A stretch of DNA of 64,000 nucleotides from Halonotius aquaticus (GTDB lineage: Archaea; Halobacteriota; Halobacteria; Halobacteriales; Haloferacaceae), in NCBI RefSeq assembly GCF_003605575.1, contig NZ_QKNY01000009.1, positions 124,001 to 188,000 on the forward strand, written 5' to 3'. This document shows positions 6,629 to 15,033 of the stretch, piece after piece; the stretch's first letter is position 1; each line of letters opens with the position of its first letter. The position numbers were made by a program, and so were the translations under genes. The notes under the pieces were generated by a model, which was not told the origin of the DNA, ran no database searches, and saw only the letters and a program-made list of their open reading frames with translations.

Positions 6629-9183
6629 CCGACGAGTCAACACAAGCGGGCGATGAGATGAGTCCCGACGACGCGACCGCCGACAACGCCAGCAACGAAG
6701 CAGCGGCCACGGCCGCGGCGACAGCACCCGACGAGCCAACGGAGGCGGCGGCCGCAGTCGAGGCAGACCTGTCGTCACATGAGTACTATCTGAACCGCGA
6801 ACTCTCGGAACTCGCCTTTCAGGAACGGGTGCTGCATGAGGCCGAAGACGACCGCAACCCCCCGCTGGAGCGACTCCGGTTTCTCGCTTACGTCACCAAA
6901 AACATCGACGAGTTCTTTATGAAACGCGTCGGCGGGCTGAAACAACAGATCGAGGCCGGCGTCACCGAGCCAACAGTCGATGGGCGAACGCCAGCCGAAC
7001 AGTGGGCGGAGGTGCTTGCGACCGTCCGGCCGCTCTTTGACCGCCAAACGCGAGCGTGGGAAACCGAGATCGAACCAGCACTCGCCGAGGCAGGTGTGCG
7101 GGTTCGCGACTACGACAGCCTCCCAGCGGAGACGCAGGCATCGCTTCGCGAGGAGTTCCGCGAAACGGTGTTGCCGACGCTGACGCCGCTCACATTCGAT
7201 CCGGCCCATCCGTTTCCGTTTATCTCGAATCTCTCGCTGTCGCTTGCGGTGTTGACCCGGCGCAACGACGAGGCCGAACCGCAGTTCACGCGAATCAAGG
7301 TACCGGAAAACCACTCACGGCTGATCGAACTCGACAGCCCGGACGACACCCACGAGTATGTGCTGTTGGAGGACGTGATGGAGGCCAACCTTGACCTCCT
7401 GTTGCCGAACGTCGAGATCATCGATGTGTCGACGTTCCGACTGACACGAAACGCCGAGGTCGGCCGCAACGAAGAGGTCGCCGAGGATCTGATCGAGGTG
7501 ATCGAGGATGTCGTCGAAAAACGACGGTTCGCGAACGTCGTCCGGCTTGAGGTGACCGACGATATCCCGGCACGAAGCCTCGAACTGCTGACCGAGCAGT
7601 TGGATATCGATCCCGAGGAGATCTACTACCGGAGCGGGCCGATCGATTACGAGGATTTCTTCGCCCTCGTCGACATCGACCGCCCGGATCTCAAGCTACC
7701 GGCGTGGTCACCACAGCCCCACCCACGGCTCGGCACCGACGAACCGATGAACACGGCCGACAACGCGACGGCAATCTTTGCGGCGATCAAAGACGACGAC
7801 ATTCTCGTCCACCACCCCTATCATTCCTTCGAGGACACCGTACAGCGCTTCCTTGAGACAGCCGCCAGCGACCCAGATGTCCTAGCGATCAAGGTCGCCA
7901 TCTATCGAACCGCCAGTGACTCGAAGGTGATCCAAAGCCTGATCGAAGCCGCCGAAAACGGCAAGGAGGTCGCGGTGATGGTCGAATTGAAAGCCCGATT
8001 CGACGAGCAGAACAACTTAGAGTGGGTGCGTCGCCTCGAAGAGGAAGGGATCCACGTCGCCTACGGCAGTCTCGGGCTCAAAACCCATACCAAAACCGCT
8101 CTCGTCGTTCGGGAGGAACCTGACGGCGTCCGCACCTACTCACACATCGGCACCGGCAACTACAACTCCGAGACCGCCAAGGGGTATGTCGATCTCGGGA
8201 TGATGACCGCCGATCCGGAGATCGGCCACGACCTCGTGAAGCTGTTTAATTTCTTTACCGGGCCAACACTCGACGAGGAGTTCAAAAAGCTGCTGGTCGC
8301 ACCGGTGACGATGCGAACGGAGTTCACCGAGCTGATTCGCCGAGAACGAGCGTTAGCCGAGGCCGGCGAGGGCGGTCGGATCGTCGCTAAGGTCAACGGG
8401 CTAGAGGATCCGGATATCGTCGCCGAACTCTATCGGGCAGGGATGGCCGGCGTCGACATCGACCTGATCGTTCGGGATATCTGCCGGCTGCGACCGGGGA
8501 TCGAGGGGATCAGCGAGACGATCACCGTCCACTCGGTTGTCGGGCGGTTTCTCGAACACTCCCGGATCTTCTATTTCGGCAACGGTGACGACCCCGAGTG
8601 GTATCTCGGCAGTGCTGACTGGATGACGCGCAACCTTGACAACCGGGTCGAAGCGATCGCGCCGGTGACCGACGACCGGCTTCGCGGGCAACTCCAGTTC
8701 ATTCTCGAAACGATGTTGTCGGACAATCGCCGGCGATGGCTGCTACAGGCCGACGGCAGCTACCAGCAGGTTACACCGGACGAGGACGAGGCGGTACGGG
8801 ATACCCAGTCGCTGTTGATGGAGCAAGCCTACCGGACAGCAACCCAGGACGGCGAGTCCGACGCCGACACCGAGCGATTCATGATCGAACACGGGCCCGG
8901 TCGTGTTGGCCATATCATCGATATGCGACCGGCGACCGGCGACGCCGGCACCCGCTGGTCGGTGCGGCCTGGCCTCCCCGGCACGAAGCTGTGTTCGCGT
9001 GGAGATCGCCGCAAACACGACACGCGAGTCCCGTTTTCGGAGTTTGCTGCAGCACACGACATCGAGCGACCGCTGTTTGATGCCGAAGCTCCGGATGCGG
9101 TCTGTGCGTACTGTTGGGCGGCCGCGGCCGATCACACAGCGCAGCCAGCCGGCAGCGACGACACACCCGATCCGGCTCAATAG
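6625..9183 (+). CDS. ppk1: Polyphosphate kinase 1
   Basis: An 852-residue Ppk1. After an acidic/Ala-rich N-terminal extension of about 50 residues, the N domain starts at YYLNRELSELAFQERVL. The catalytic core includes IYRTASDSKVIQSLIEAAENGKEV and GLKTHTKTALV, where H488 matches the autophosphorylated histidine. It makes polyphosphate reversibly from ATP. The last 110 or so residues lie beyond the usual end (near MEQAYRTAT) and contain TKLCSRGD and AVCAYCWAA, which may bind metal. Translation may rely on GAGGTG next to the ATG and on coupling to the short ORF upstream. The divergent phosphatase and the nearby pst operon point to phosphate storage. Confidence 0.93.
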   Translation: MTDESTQAGDEMSPDDATADNASNEAAATAAATAPDEPTEAAAAVEADLSSHEYYLNRELSELAFQERVLHEAEDDRNPPLERLRFLAYVTKNIDEFFMKRVGGLKQQIEAGVTEPTVDGRTPAEQWAEVLATVRPLFDRQTRAWETEIEPALAEAGVRVRDYDSLPAETQASLREEFRETVLPTLTPLTFDPAHPFPFISNLSLSLAVLTRRNDEAEPQFTRIKVPENHSRLIELDSPDDTHEYVLLEDVMEANLDLLLPNVEIIDVSTFRLTRNAEVGRNEEVAEDLIEVIEDVVEKRRFANVVRLEVTDDIPARSLELLTEQLDIDPEEIYYRSGPIDYEDFFALVDIDRPDLKLPAWSPQPHPRLGTDEPMNTADNATAIFAAIKDDDILVHHPYHSFEDTVQRFLETAASDPDVLAIKVAIYRTASDSKVIQSLIEAAENGKEVAVMVELKARFDEQNNLEWVRRLEEEGIHVAYGSLGLKTHTKTALVVREEPDGVRTYSHIGTGNYNSETAKGYVDLGMMTADPEIGHDLVKLFNFFTGPTLDEEFKKLLVAPVTMRTEFTELIRRERALAEAGEGGRIVAKVNGLEDPDIVAELYRAGMAGVDIDLIVRDICRLRPGIEGISETITVHSVVGRFLEHSRIFYFGNGDDPEWYLGSADWMTRNLDNRVEAIAPVTDDRLRGQLQFILETMLSDNRRRWLLQADGSYQQVTPDEDEAVRDTQSLLMEQAYRTATQDGESDADTERFMIEHGPGRVGHIIDMRPATGDAGTRWSVRPGLPGTKLCSRGDRRKHDTRVPFSEFAAAHDIERPLFDAEAPDAVCAYCWAAAADHTAQPAGSDDTPDPAQ

Positions 9184-9245
9184 TTCAGCGAGGCCTATAG
9201 AGCCCTCATAGTCGATTTTACACGGGTGTCGAGCCAGATATAGGT

Positions 9246-9506
9246 ATGAGCGCACAGACCGCTGAACGACACGAACAGTGCACAGTTATCGCTGAGTACA
9301 ACGCCTACGGTGCGATGACGGTGCAGTCCTCCCGCGGAAAGACGTATCAGATCGTCGGTGCCGCAAGCCAGCGGGTTGCCCAGCAGTTGGCCGCGCTGAC
9401 CCACAACGACGAAACAACCGTCTCGCTTCGGCAGGCTCCCGGCCGCGGCAACACATGGCATGCGGTCGCTGTCGGCACAGCATCACCGCCTGAACCGCCT
9501 CGGTAG
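9246..9506 (+). CDS. Conserved-looking small haloarchaeal protein
   Basis: An 86-residue protein (MSAQTAERHEQCTVIAEYNA...). No membrane segment or signal is seen. The middle, YGAMTVQSSRGKTYQIVGAA, suggests a small beta-rich fold. GATTTTACA at about 9213-9221 is 25-33 bases before the ATG, giving promoter support. A 35-residue zinc-ribbon protein follows after 4 bases, so they probably share a transcript. I do not recognise a function. Confidence 0.7.
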   Translation: MSAQTAERHEQCTVIAEYNAYGAMTVQSSRGKTYQIVGAASQRVAQQLAALTHNDETTVSLRQAPGRGNTWHAVAVGTASPPEPPR

Positions 9507-9510
9507 TCCA

Positions 9511-9618
9511 ATGACAGGATTCGAGACGCCAACCTCGAAGCTGTGTCGCTGTCACGCCTGCGGACGACTGTACGATAGCTCGGTAAACGGGAGCTGTCCG
9601 GCCTGTGGCGACGACTGA
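9511..9618 (+). CDS. Zinc-ribbon microprotein
   Basis: A 35-residue frame, ATG to TGA, starting 4 bases after the previous stop. It carries two CxxC knuckles, CHAC and CPAC, about 19 residues apart, plus an extra preceding cysteine (LCRCHACGRLYD). This spacing suits one zinc ribbon. Haloarchaea have many such small zinc-finger proteins, often with regulatory effects. The frame ends GDD with the acidic bias of its neighbours. It is short, but the paired knuckles make chance unlikely. Confidence 0.65.
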   Translation: MTGFETPTSKLCRCHACGRLYDSSVNGSCPACGDD

Positions 9619-9699
9619 CGCTCCGCGCCAAGCCCTATAGACGCCTAAATATACCCCATACCTACGCTTATCGGTTCGCGTGCCGTTCACTGAGTTGCC

Positions 9700-10779
9700 A
9701 TGTCCAAGGGGCGATCCCCCGCTGATCGGCCGACGCCACAGCTCCCGACTGCATTCAACGACCTCGACATCGGCATCGCCGTCCACGAGCCGAGGACAGG
9801 ACGAATCGTCGACGCCAACGACGCATTGGAACGGCTGTACGGCTATACGACACCCGAGCTGCAAACAAGAGCGATCACCACGTTCAGTGCCAACACCTAC
9901 GGCGACGGCCAACAGGCAATCACCCGCCGTCTCCGCGCAACCGCCGAGGGGTGCCCACAGACGTTCGAATGGCGGATCAAACGGAGCGATGGCCAACTTC
10001 GCTGGGTCGAGATCACGTTCACTCACTACCCACACAACGGCATCCCATACGTTCTCGCAGAGGTAACCGACATCACCGACTACAAACACAACGACCGGCG
10101 GGTGAGTCTGCTGCAGCGCGTGCTTCGGCACAATCTCCGCAATGAGATCAGCGTTGTTGAGGGGTTTGCCGACCAGCTAACCGATCCAGCCCCCACACCG
10201 ACGATCGACACCTGCGCCGAGAAGATCACCACATCGGCACGAAAGCTCGCCAGGGTCGCCGAATCGATGAAACAGATCGAGGCGACGATTACGAGCGAGG
10301 CCGCCACCCGATCGCGGCGATCGGTCAAGGCAGCCGTCGGCGATATCGCCGACGATGTCCGAGCGGCGTACCCGGCGGCAACGATCAATGTGATCGAAAC
10401 AACGCCGTTGTGGATTGAAATCGACGAGGCATTTGGGTATGCGATCAGACACGCCCTCGAAAACGGTGTCGAACACGCCGAGTGTGCCGCGCCGACCGTT
10501 CGCGTCGAGATCGACGAATCACCAAACACCGGGCGAGTTGAGATCCGCATCGATGACGAGAATCCGCCGATCCCGCCGATGGAGCTCTGTGCGCTCGACG
10601 ATCACCAAGCGACGACACCGACCTGCCATGGCTCCGGCTGTGGGCTGTTCGTGATGAAGTGGTGTCTCGAATCCCTTGGCGGCGAGTTGCGGATCGAACC
10701 GGCGAGTGATCGTGGCAACTCGGTGTACGTCTATCTCCCACCACAATCGCCACCCGAGGGCGACGCGACCTACTCGTAG
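9700..10779 (+). CDS. PAS-domain sensor histidine kinase
   Basis: A 359-residue soluble kinase. A PAS domain spans about residues 18-128 (DLDIGIAVHEPRTGRIVDAN to LAEVTDITDYK). The H-box is RVLRHNLRNE with H144. The ATPase has N-box HALENGVEHA, a D-box near IRIDDENPPIP and G-box GSGCGLFVMKW. There is no membrane segment and no receiver domain, so it senses an internal signal and phosphorylates an unknown partner. It stops next to the convergent ArsC-like gene with no gap. TAAATATACC at about 9646-9655 is a possible but distant TATA element. Confidence 0.88.
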   Translation: MSKGRSPADRPTPQLPTAFNDLDIGIAVHEPRTGRIVDANDALERLYGYTTPELQTRAITTFSANTYGDGQQAITRRLRATAEGCPQTFEWRIKRSDGQLRWVEITFTHYPHNGIPYVLAEVTDITDYKHNDRRVSLLQRVLRHNLRNEISVVEGFADQLTDPAPTPTIDTCAEKITTSARKLARVAESMKQIEATITSEAATRSRRSVKAAVGDIADDVRAAYPAATINVIETTPLWIEIDEAFGYAIRHALENGVEHAECAAPTVRVEIDESPNTGRVEIRIDDENPPIPPMELCALDDHQATTPTCHGSGCGLFVMKWCLESLGGELRIEPASDRGNSVYVYLPPQSPPEGDATYS

Positions 10780-11214
10780 CTACTGGTCGTCGACAAATTC
10801 ATCGAAAAGGTTGCTGACGCGCTCTTCGATCTCATCGCGGATCGCCCGAACGGCGTCGAGATCCTGTCCGTCGGGATCGTCGAGTGCCCAGTCACGTACC
10901 TCGACGCTGTCGGCATCGAGTTCAAGCGTCGAACAGCCCATCGTGGCGACAACATCACAGGCGTTCAGCGTCTCGGTCGAAACCTCCCGCGGCGTCCGGT
11001 CGGAGAGGTCGATCCCGAGTTCGTCCATCACGGTGACAACCTCCTCGTGGACGTGATCGGCCGGGTGTGTGCCGCCGGTGACGATCTGGACGCGGTCATC
11101 AAGGTCGCGGCGTTCGACCTCGCGCTCGGCGAAGGCCGTTGACATCTGGCTGCGGCCGGCGTTTTGGACACAGACGAACCCGAACTGGAACGTCTCAGCA
11201 GCAGTTTCGGACAT
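10780..11214 (-). CDS. Low-molecular-weight phosphatase / arsenate reductase-like (ArsC)
   Basis: A 144-residue protein with the CX5R loop CVQNAGRSQ (C15 to R21), TGGTHPADHVHEEVVTVM and an acidic C-terminal helix. VATMGC supplies one of the extra cysteines used in thioredoxin-linked ArsC relay chemistry; the other expected cysteine is not obvious. The family either reduces arsenate or removes phosphate from tyrosine. Lying among phosphate uptake genes, it may handle the arsenate that enters with phosphate. A CTATATAG palindrome lies 43-52 bases upstream of the ATG. Confidence 0.8.
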   Translation of the reverse strand: MSETAAETFQFGFVCVQNAGRSQMSTAFAEREVERRDLDDRVQIVTGGTHPADHVHEEVVTVMDELGIDLSDRTPREVSTETLNACDVVATMGCSTLELDADSVEVRDWALDDPDGQDLDAVRAIRDEIEERVSNLFDEFVDDQ

Positions 11215-11256
11215 ACCCGTCTGTGGAGGCCAGCCAGTATGAAGATTGATATGTGA

Positions 11257-11266
11257 ACTATATAGT
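11257..11266. promoter_or_regulatory. ACTATATAGT palindrome between arsC-like and phoU-like genes
   Basis: A 10-bp perfect palindrome 43-52 bases before the arsC-like start and immediately after the upstream AbrB-PhoU gene. It shares the ACTATATAGT core of the site at 6257-6270. A role in promoter control is inference. Confidence 0.35.
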
Positions 11267-11275
11267 GGTCAGTAG

Positions 11276-12280
11276 TTACGGCGACGGGGCGGCTTTCTGG
11301 AGGGCGGTTTCGGCGATGTTGCCGCCGTAGTCGGCGGTTCGGGACACCGAATCGACGATGAGGCCGACCAGTTGTGCGTGGGCGGGATCAAGCTCCCGCA
11401 GCAACTCGTCGATCCCGCGGGCGGTTTGGTCGATCTCACGCACCTGCTCGCGCACGTCGTTTGCCAGCCGGGTCGCTTCCTCGCTGTCATCGGTGAACAG
11501 CGCGTCCATGCCGCCGTCGATGACCGAAACAACCTCCTCGTGGAGCTCTTCGATGGCGACGACGACATCCTCGGGTACCTCTTGGTCGATCTCTAAGGTT
11601 AGGTGAGCAATCTTCGTTGCGTGGTCGCCGATGCGTTCCAGTTGGCGGGCACTCGAATGGTAGTCGAAACAGACCTCCCGCGGGAGGCCAAGTTCCTCGC
11701 TGGCTTTCGGGGTTCGGAGCGTCGCCCGGAAGATACGGGAGACGACCATCCAGAGGCGATCAACGTCGTCGTCGCGTTGGATCACGTCGTGGGCGAGATC
11801 GCGGTCGAGATCACGGAGGGCAAGCAGCGCGTCTTCCAGCATTGAGGCGGCGATCAGACGCATCCGGGTGACAGCGTTGTGGATCGATAGCTCCGAGGAG
11901 TCCAACAGGTCGCGGATGACGATCTCGTCTTTTGTCTCCTCTAACACCTCAAGGCCGACGAGGCTCTGGGTTGCCTCGCGGATCATCCCGCGTTGGTCGT
12001 TGGTGATCCGACCGCTTTCGAGGATGATCACGTCGAAGCCGCTGACGTACATCGTCATCACCGCCCGGATCAACTCCGTGCCTTCGAGATTGGTGATGTC
12101 CAACGTGCCCTCGGTTTGGTCGTCGCCGCCCACCGGCGTCATGAACAGCGAGTCACCCTCGGGGTAAAACTCGACGGTGCTGCCCGCGCTCACGTCGTTG
12201 TCGTTCGCCCACGTTTTTGGGATCGAGACTGTGTACGTCGAGCCGCCGGTCACCTGGACTTTCCGCGTCTCCATATTCAT
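11276..12280 (-). CDS. AbrB-PhoU fusion, phosphate-signalling regulator
   Basis: A 334-residue protein. The N-terminal 50 residues (METRKVQVTGGSTYTVSIPKTWA) form an AbrB/SpoVT swapped-hairpin DNA-binding domain. The rest holds two PhoU-type helical bundles with repeats such as LIAASMLEDALLAL and ERIGDHATKIAHL. In haloarchaea such fusions are annotated as phosphate uptake regulators. TTTATTA at about 12303-12309 is 23-29 bases before the first ATG. It is divergent from pstS and could control it through the AT-rich palindromes between them. Confidence 0.88.
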   Translation of the reverse strand: MNMETRKVQVTGGSTYTVSIPKTWANDNDVSAGSTVEFYPEGDSLFMTPVGGDDQTEGTLDITNLEGTELIRAVMTMYVSGFDVIILESGRITNDQRGMIREATQSLVGLEVLEETKDEIVIRDLLDSSELSIHNAVTRMRLIAASMLEDALLALRDLDRDLAHDVIQRDDDVDRLWMVVSRIFRATLRTPKASEELGLPREVCFDYHSSARQLERIGDHATKIAHLTLEIDQEVPEDVVVAIEELHEEVVSVIDGGMDALFTDDSEEATRLANDVREQVREIDQTARGIDELLRELDPAHAQLVGLIVDSVSRTADYGGNIAETALQKAAPSP

Positions 12281-12597
12281 GTCATAGTGTGTGGAACTAG
12301 CTAATAAATCCGTTCATATATTTATATCTATGCCGCACAACATACTCCTAAAATCGCCGTCTCAGTCGCGTTTCTCGTCGATATAGTCTCTACATCACCT
12401 AATAGCTACAAGTGATAAACAGTACCGCATATAGATTATATACTGATAACAACCGATCCAGATATCGGCGTCACACGAACAGTGACCCCACCACAGAACG
12501 AAAAGCGGAGACCATACTGACTCTCTTTTGCGAGCTCACGGCGCAGCGCAAACACTAGCTGGTGGAACCCCCAGCGATGAGCACCGATACCGGCGAT

Positions 12598-12609
12598 ATA
12601 CATATGTAT
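12598..12609. repeat. ATACATATGTAT palindrome upstream of pstS
   Basis: A 12-bp perfect palindrome centred about 100 bases before the pstS ATG, with near-symmetric CGGC/GCCG flanks. It may be a regulator site. Confidence 0.4.
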
Positions 12610-12621
12610 GCCGCGAATGAG

Positions 12622-12636
12622 TATATAGACTATATA
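12622..12636. promoter_or_regulatory. TATATAG-A-CTATATA inverted repeat upstream of pstS
   Basis: Perfect 7-bp arms around a single central A, 67-81 bases before the pstS ATG and about 36 bases upstream of its TATA element. The arms share the CTATA core with the sites at 6257-6270 and 11257-11266. It is a candidate phosphate-responsive operator. Confidence 0.5.
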
Positions 12637-12671
12637 ATAGAAAGTAGTAATGCATAGGTCTATTAGCACCC

Positions 12672-12680
12672 TTTTTATTA
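12672..12680 (+). promoter_or_regulatory. TATA element of pstS
   Basis: TTTTTATTA ends 22 bases before the ATG at 12703, the expected position for a leaderless start, and supports that start over one 18 bases further upstream. Confidence 0.65.
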
Positions 12681-12702
12681 TCGGTTGCACCACGGATATG
12701 TG

Positions 12703-13827
12703 ATGGCATCTAACCAGACGGGAGAGAAACGGCGAATTACACGGAGAGCAACACTCGCAGGAATCGCTGGTGCCGGGACGGTCGCTATTGCTGGCTGTTC
12801 CAGCAGCACCGGCAGCGGCAGCGGCGATGAAAGCGGTGGCGACACCGAAAGCGGCGATGGCAGCAGCGGATCCGCAACCACGAGTCCGCTCGAATCCGGT
12901 GGCTCCTCGACGGTGTATCCGATCGCCAACTCGGCCGCCTCCTACTGGAACGCCAACCGGCCAGCATCCGATTCGGAATACTGGCCGCACGGCGAATACG
13001 ACATTGACACCGACAAAAACCTCGCTGACTACTGGGCTGGCCTCTATGGTTTCGAGCCGGGCGACGACGGTGATTCACCATTCCAGTTTACCGTTGGCCT
13101 CTCACACTCCGGTACCGGTGTCGAGAAGGTTCGAGACGGGAAAAACGACATCGGCAACTCCTCAGGCAACGTTGAGGACGAGCTCCCGGATCGAGACTCA
13201 TACGAGAGCTTCGCCGACCACGTTGTCGGTGTCGACGGCCAGCCGCTCGTTGTCTCCCAAGAGCTCGCCGACGCCGGACTCGAACAGATCACCGGCGACC
13301 AGCTCAAAGATCTGTACAAAGGCCGGATCACCAACTGGCAGGAGATCAACAGCGACCTTCCAGACCGAGAGGTACAGGTGCTCGCTCGCGTGAAAGGCTC
13401 CGGTACGCGAACCTCCTTCGTCTCAAACGTCTTCGGCAACCCCGAGGAGGATACCACCGTCGCCAACCGCTACGGCCAAAACCAGCGCCTCGCCTCGGCG
13501 ATCGCCGAAGCGGACAACGCGATCAGCTACCTCGCGTTGGCGTTTATCGACACCGACGGACTCGCACCGGTCGCCTTAGAGTGGGAAGGGACGACCTACA
13601 GATACCAGGCCTCGGAGAACGGCCTAGATGCCACGGAGTACCCGCTGTCGCGTGACCTCCACATGTACACGTGGGAAGGAACCTCGAAGAAAGAGGCCGC
13701 TGTGCTCAACATGATTCTCTCTGACTTTGGGCAGGATACCTTCGTTGCGCCGAACAACTACTTCCGACTCAGCGAGTCGCGGCGTGAGGAAGAGCGCAAC
13801 AAGCTACCGGACCAGACACCCGTATAA
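12703..13827 (+). CDS. pstS: Phosphate-binding lipoprotein PstS
   Basis: A 374-residue substrate-binding protein. The N terminus has a Tat signal (KRRITRRATLAGIAG) ending in a lipobox, IAGCSSS, so it should be lipid-anchored outside the membrane. A Ser/Gly/Glu-rich linker follows. Phosphate-binding regions are recognisable in ESGGSSTVYPIANSAA, SHSGTGVEKVRDGKNDIGNSS and RVKGSGTRTSF. It captures phosphate for PstCAB, which follow in order. The divergent AbrB-PhoU gene and palindromes suggest control by phosphate status. Confidence 0.95.
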   Translation: MASNQTGEKRRITRRATLAGIAGAGTVAIAGCSSSTGSGSGDESGGDTESGDGSSGSATTSPLESGGSSTVYPIANSAASYWNANRPASDSEYWPHGEYDIDTDKNLADYWAGLYGFEPGDDGDSPFQFTVGLSHSGTGVEKVRDGKNDIGNSSGNVEDELPDRDSYESFADHVVGVDGQPLVVSQELADAGLEQITGDQLKDLYKGRITNWQEINSDLPDREVQVLARVKGSGTRTSFVSNVFGNPEEDTTVANRYGQNQRLASAIAEADNAISYLALAFIDTDGLAPVALEWEGTTYRYQASENGLDATEYPLSRDLHMYTWEGTSKKEAAVLNMILSDFGQDTFVAPNNYFRLSESRREEERNKLPDQTPV

Positions 13828-13911
13828 ATTCCCGGCCTCACAGCGTCGAGTCGCCTCCGACAATCGAAAAGACAAAACCACCTCACACCCGTTCATTCCG
13901 TTACCAACCGC

Positions 13912-15033
13912 ATGTTACACCAAGTCTGGGTTGACGTACAACACACACTGTTTGGAACCGATGAGGCTGAAGGATCACGGCTCGCGGTTGGCGCGTCGGC
14001 AGGCATGTTGTTGGCGACGATCGGTGCGTTCCTGTTTGCACCAGCCGTCGCTCTCCCTGTCTTAGCTGGCTTCGTTATCATCACCGCGATCGGCTGGATA
14101 ACACACCAGGGCGCGATCGCACGCTTGCTGACGCTGTTTGCGACCGTGCTGACCGTCCTCACCGTGTTTCTCATCACCGTCTTCTTGTTCGTAAGCGCGT
14201 TGCCGGCGTTCACCGAGCACGGAAGCGGCCTGCTGCTTGTCCCCGTTGAGAATGGGGAGCCACGCTGGTTCTTCTGGCTTGAAGCCGTGCTCCCGACCGG
14301 CGAAACGTTTTGGAACCCACTCAGCGGTGCCTACTCGCTGATTCCCGCGATATGGGCGACCGTGATTGTCACCTTCATCGCCGGTGCGGTCGCCATCCCG
14401 CTTGGGCTCTTCGGCGCGCTGTTTATCGCTGAGGTTGCCGACGATCGGCTCAGAGAGATCATCAAACCCGGCGTCGAGGTGTTGGCCGGAATCCCGTCGA
14501 TCGTCTACGGCTTCATCGGGTTTGCGGTGCTCAACAGCTTTATTCAGGATTCATTTCTCGATGACGGCGCGAGTTTCCTGATCGCCGGCATCGTCGTCGG
14601 GATCATGGCGCTGCCGACGATCGTTTCTGTCGGCGAGGACGCCCTCTCATCGGTGCCAGATGCGATGGGTGATGGGGCGGTTGCGATGGGCGCAACCGAA
14701 TGGCAAAAAATGAAAAGTATCTCGATCCCCGCGGCGTTTTCGGGTATCTCTGCGGCGGTCATTCTTGGCTTGGGCCGGGCGATCGGTGAGACGATGGCGG
14801 TCGCGGCGATCATGGCCGCCGGAGTCGACTTTGCGAACCCGCTGTTCGATGTCTTCGACGCAAGCGCGACACTGACGAGTCTGATCGCGGTCAACTACGG
14901 CAGTGCCTCAGAGAGCACACTCGATGTGTTGTTCGTCGCTGGGGTAATGCTGTTCGTGATCGTCGCCGGAATGAGCATCGTCTCACAGTATATTGAACGA
15001 CAGATGAAACAGAAACTCAAGGGCCAATCATGA
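13912..15033 (+). CDS. pstC: Phosphate ABC transporter permease PstC
   Basis: A 373-residue membrane protein with about eight hydrophobic segments. The permease domain begins near AIWATVIVTFIAGAVAIPLGLFGALF, and the cytoplasmic EAA-type loop is DALSSVPDAMGDGAVAMGATEWQ. GLGRAIGETMAVAAIM is typical of PstC. It overlaps pstA by 4 bases and follows pstS after 84 bases. Confidence 0.94.
   Translation: MLHQVWVDVQHTLFGTDEAEGSRLAVGASAGMLLATIGAFLFAPAVALPVLAGFVIITAIGWITHQGAIARLLTLFATVLTVLTVFLITVFLFVSALPAFTEHGSGLLLVPVENGEPRWFFWLEAVLPTGETFWNPLSGAYSLIPAIWATVIVTFIAGAVAIPLGLFGALFIAEVADDRLREIIKPGVEVLAGIPSIVYGFIGFAVLNSFIQDSFLDDGASFLIAGIVVGIMALPTIVSVGEDALSSVPDAMGDGAVAMGATEWQKMKSISIPAAFSGISAAVILGLGRAIGETMAVAAIMAAGVDFANPLFDVFDASATLTSLIAVNYGSASESTLDVLFVAGVMLFVIVAGMSIVSQYIERQMKQKLKGQS

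Larger units (their letters stand above)
12281..12702. other. AT-rich divergent control region of phoU-like gene and pstS
   Basis: About 420 bases without a credible gene. It has the phoU-like promoter, several TATATA-rich patches (12313-12330, 12389-12398, 12429-12443), the palindromes at 12598-12609 and 12622-12636, and the pstS TATA element. The density of self-complementary AT motifs is higher than in any other intergenic region here. Confidence 0.6.
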
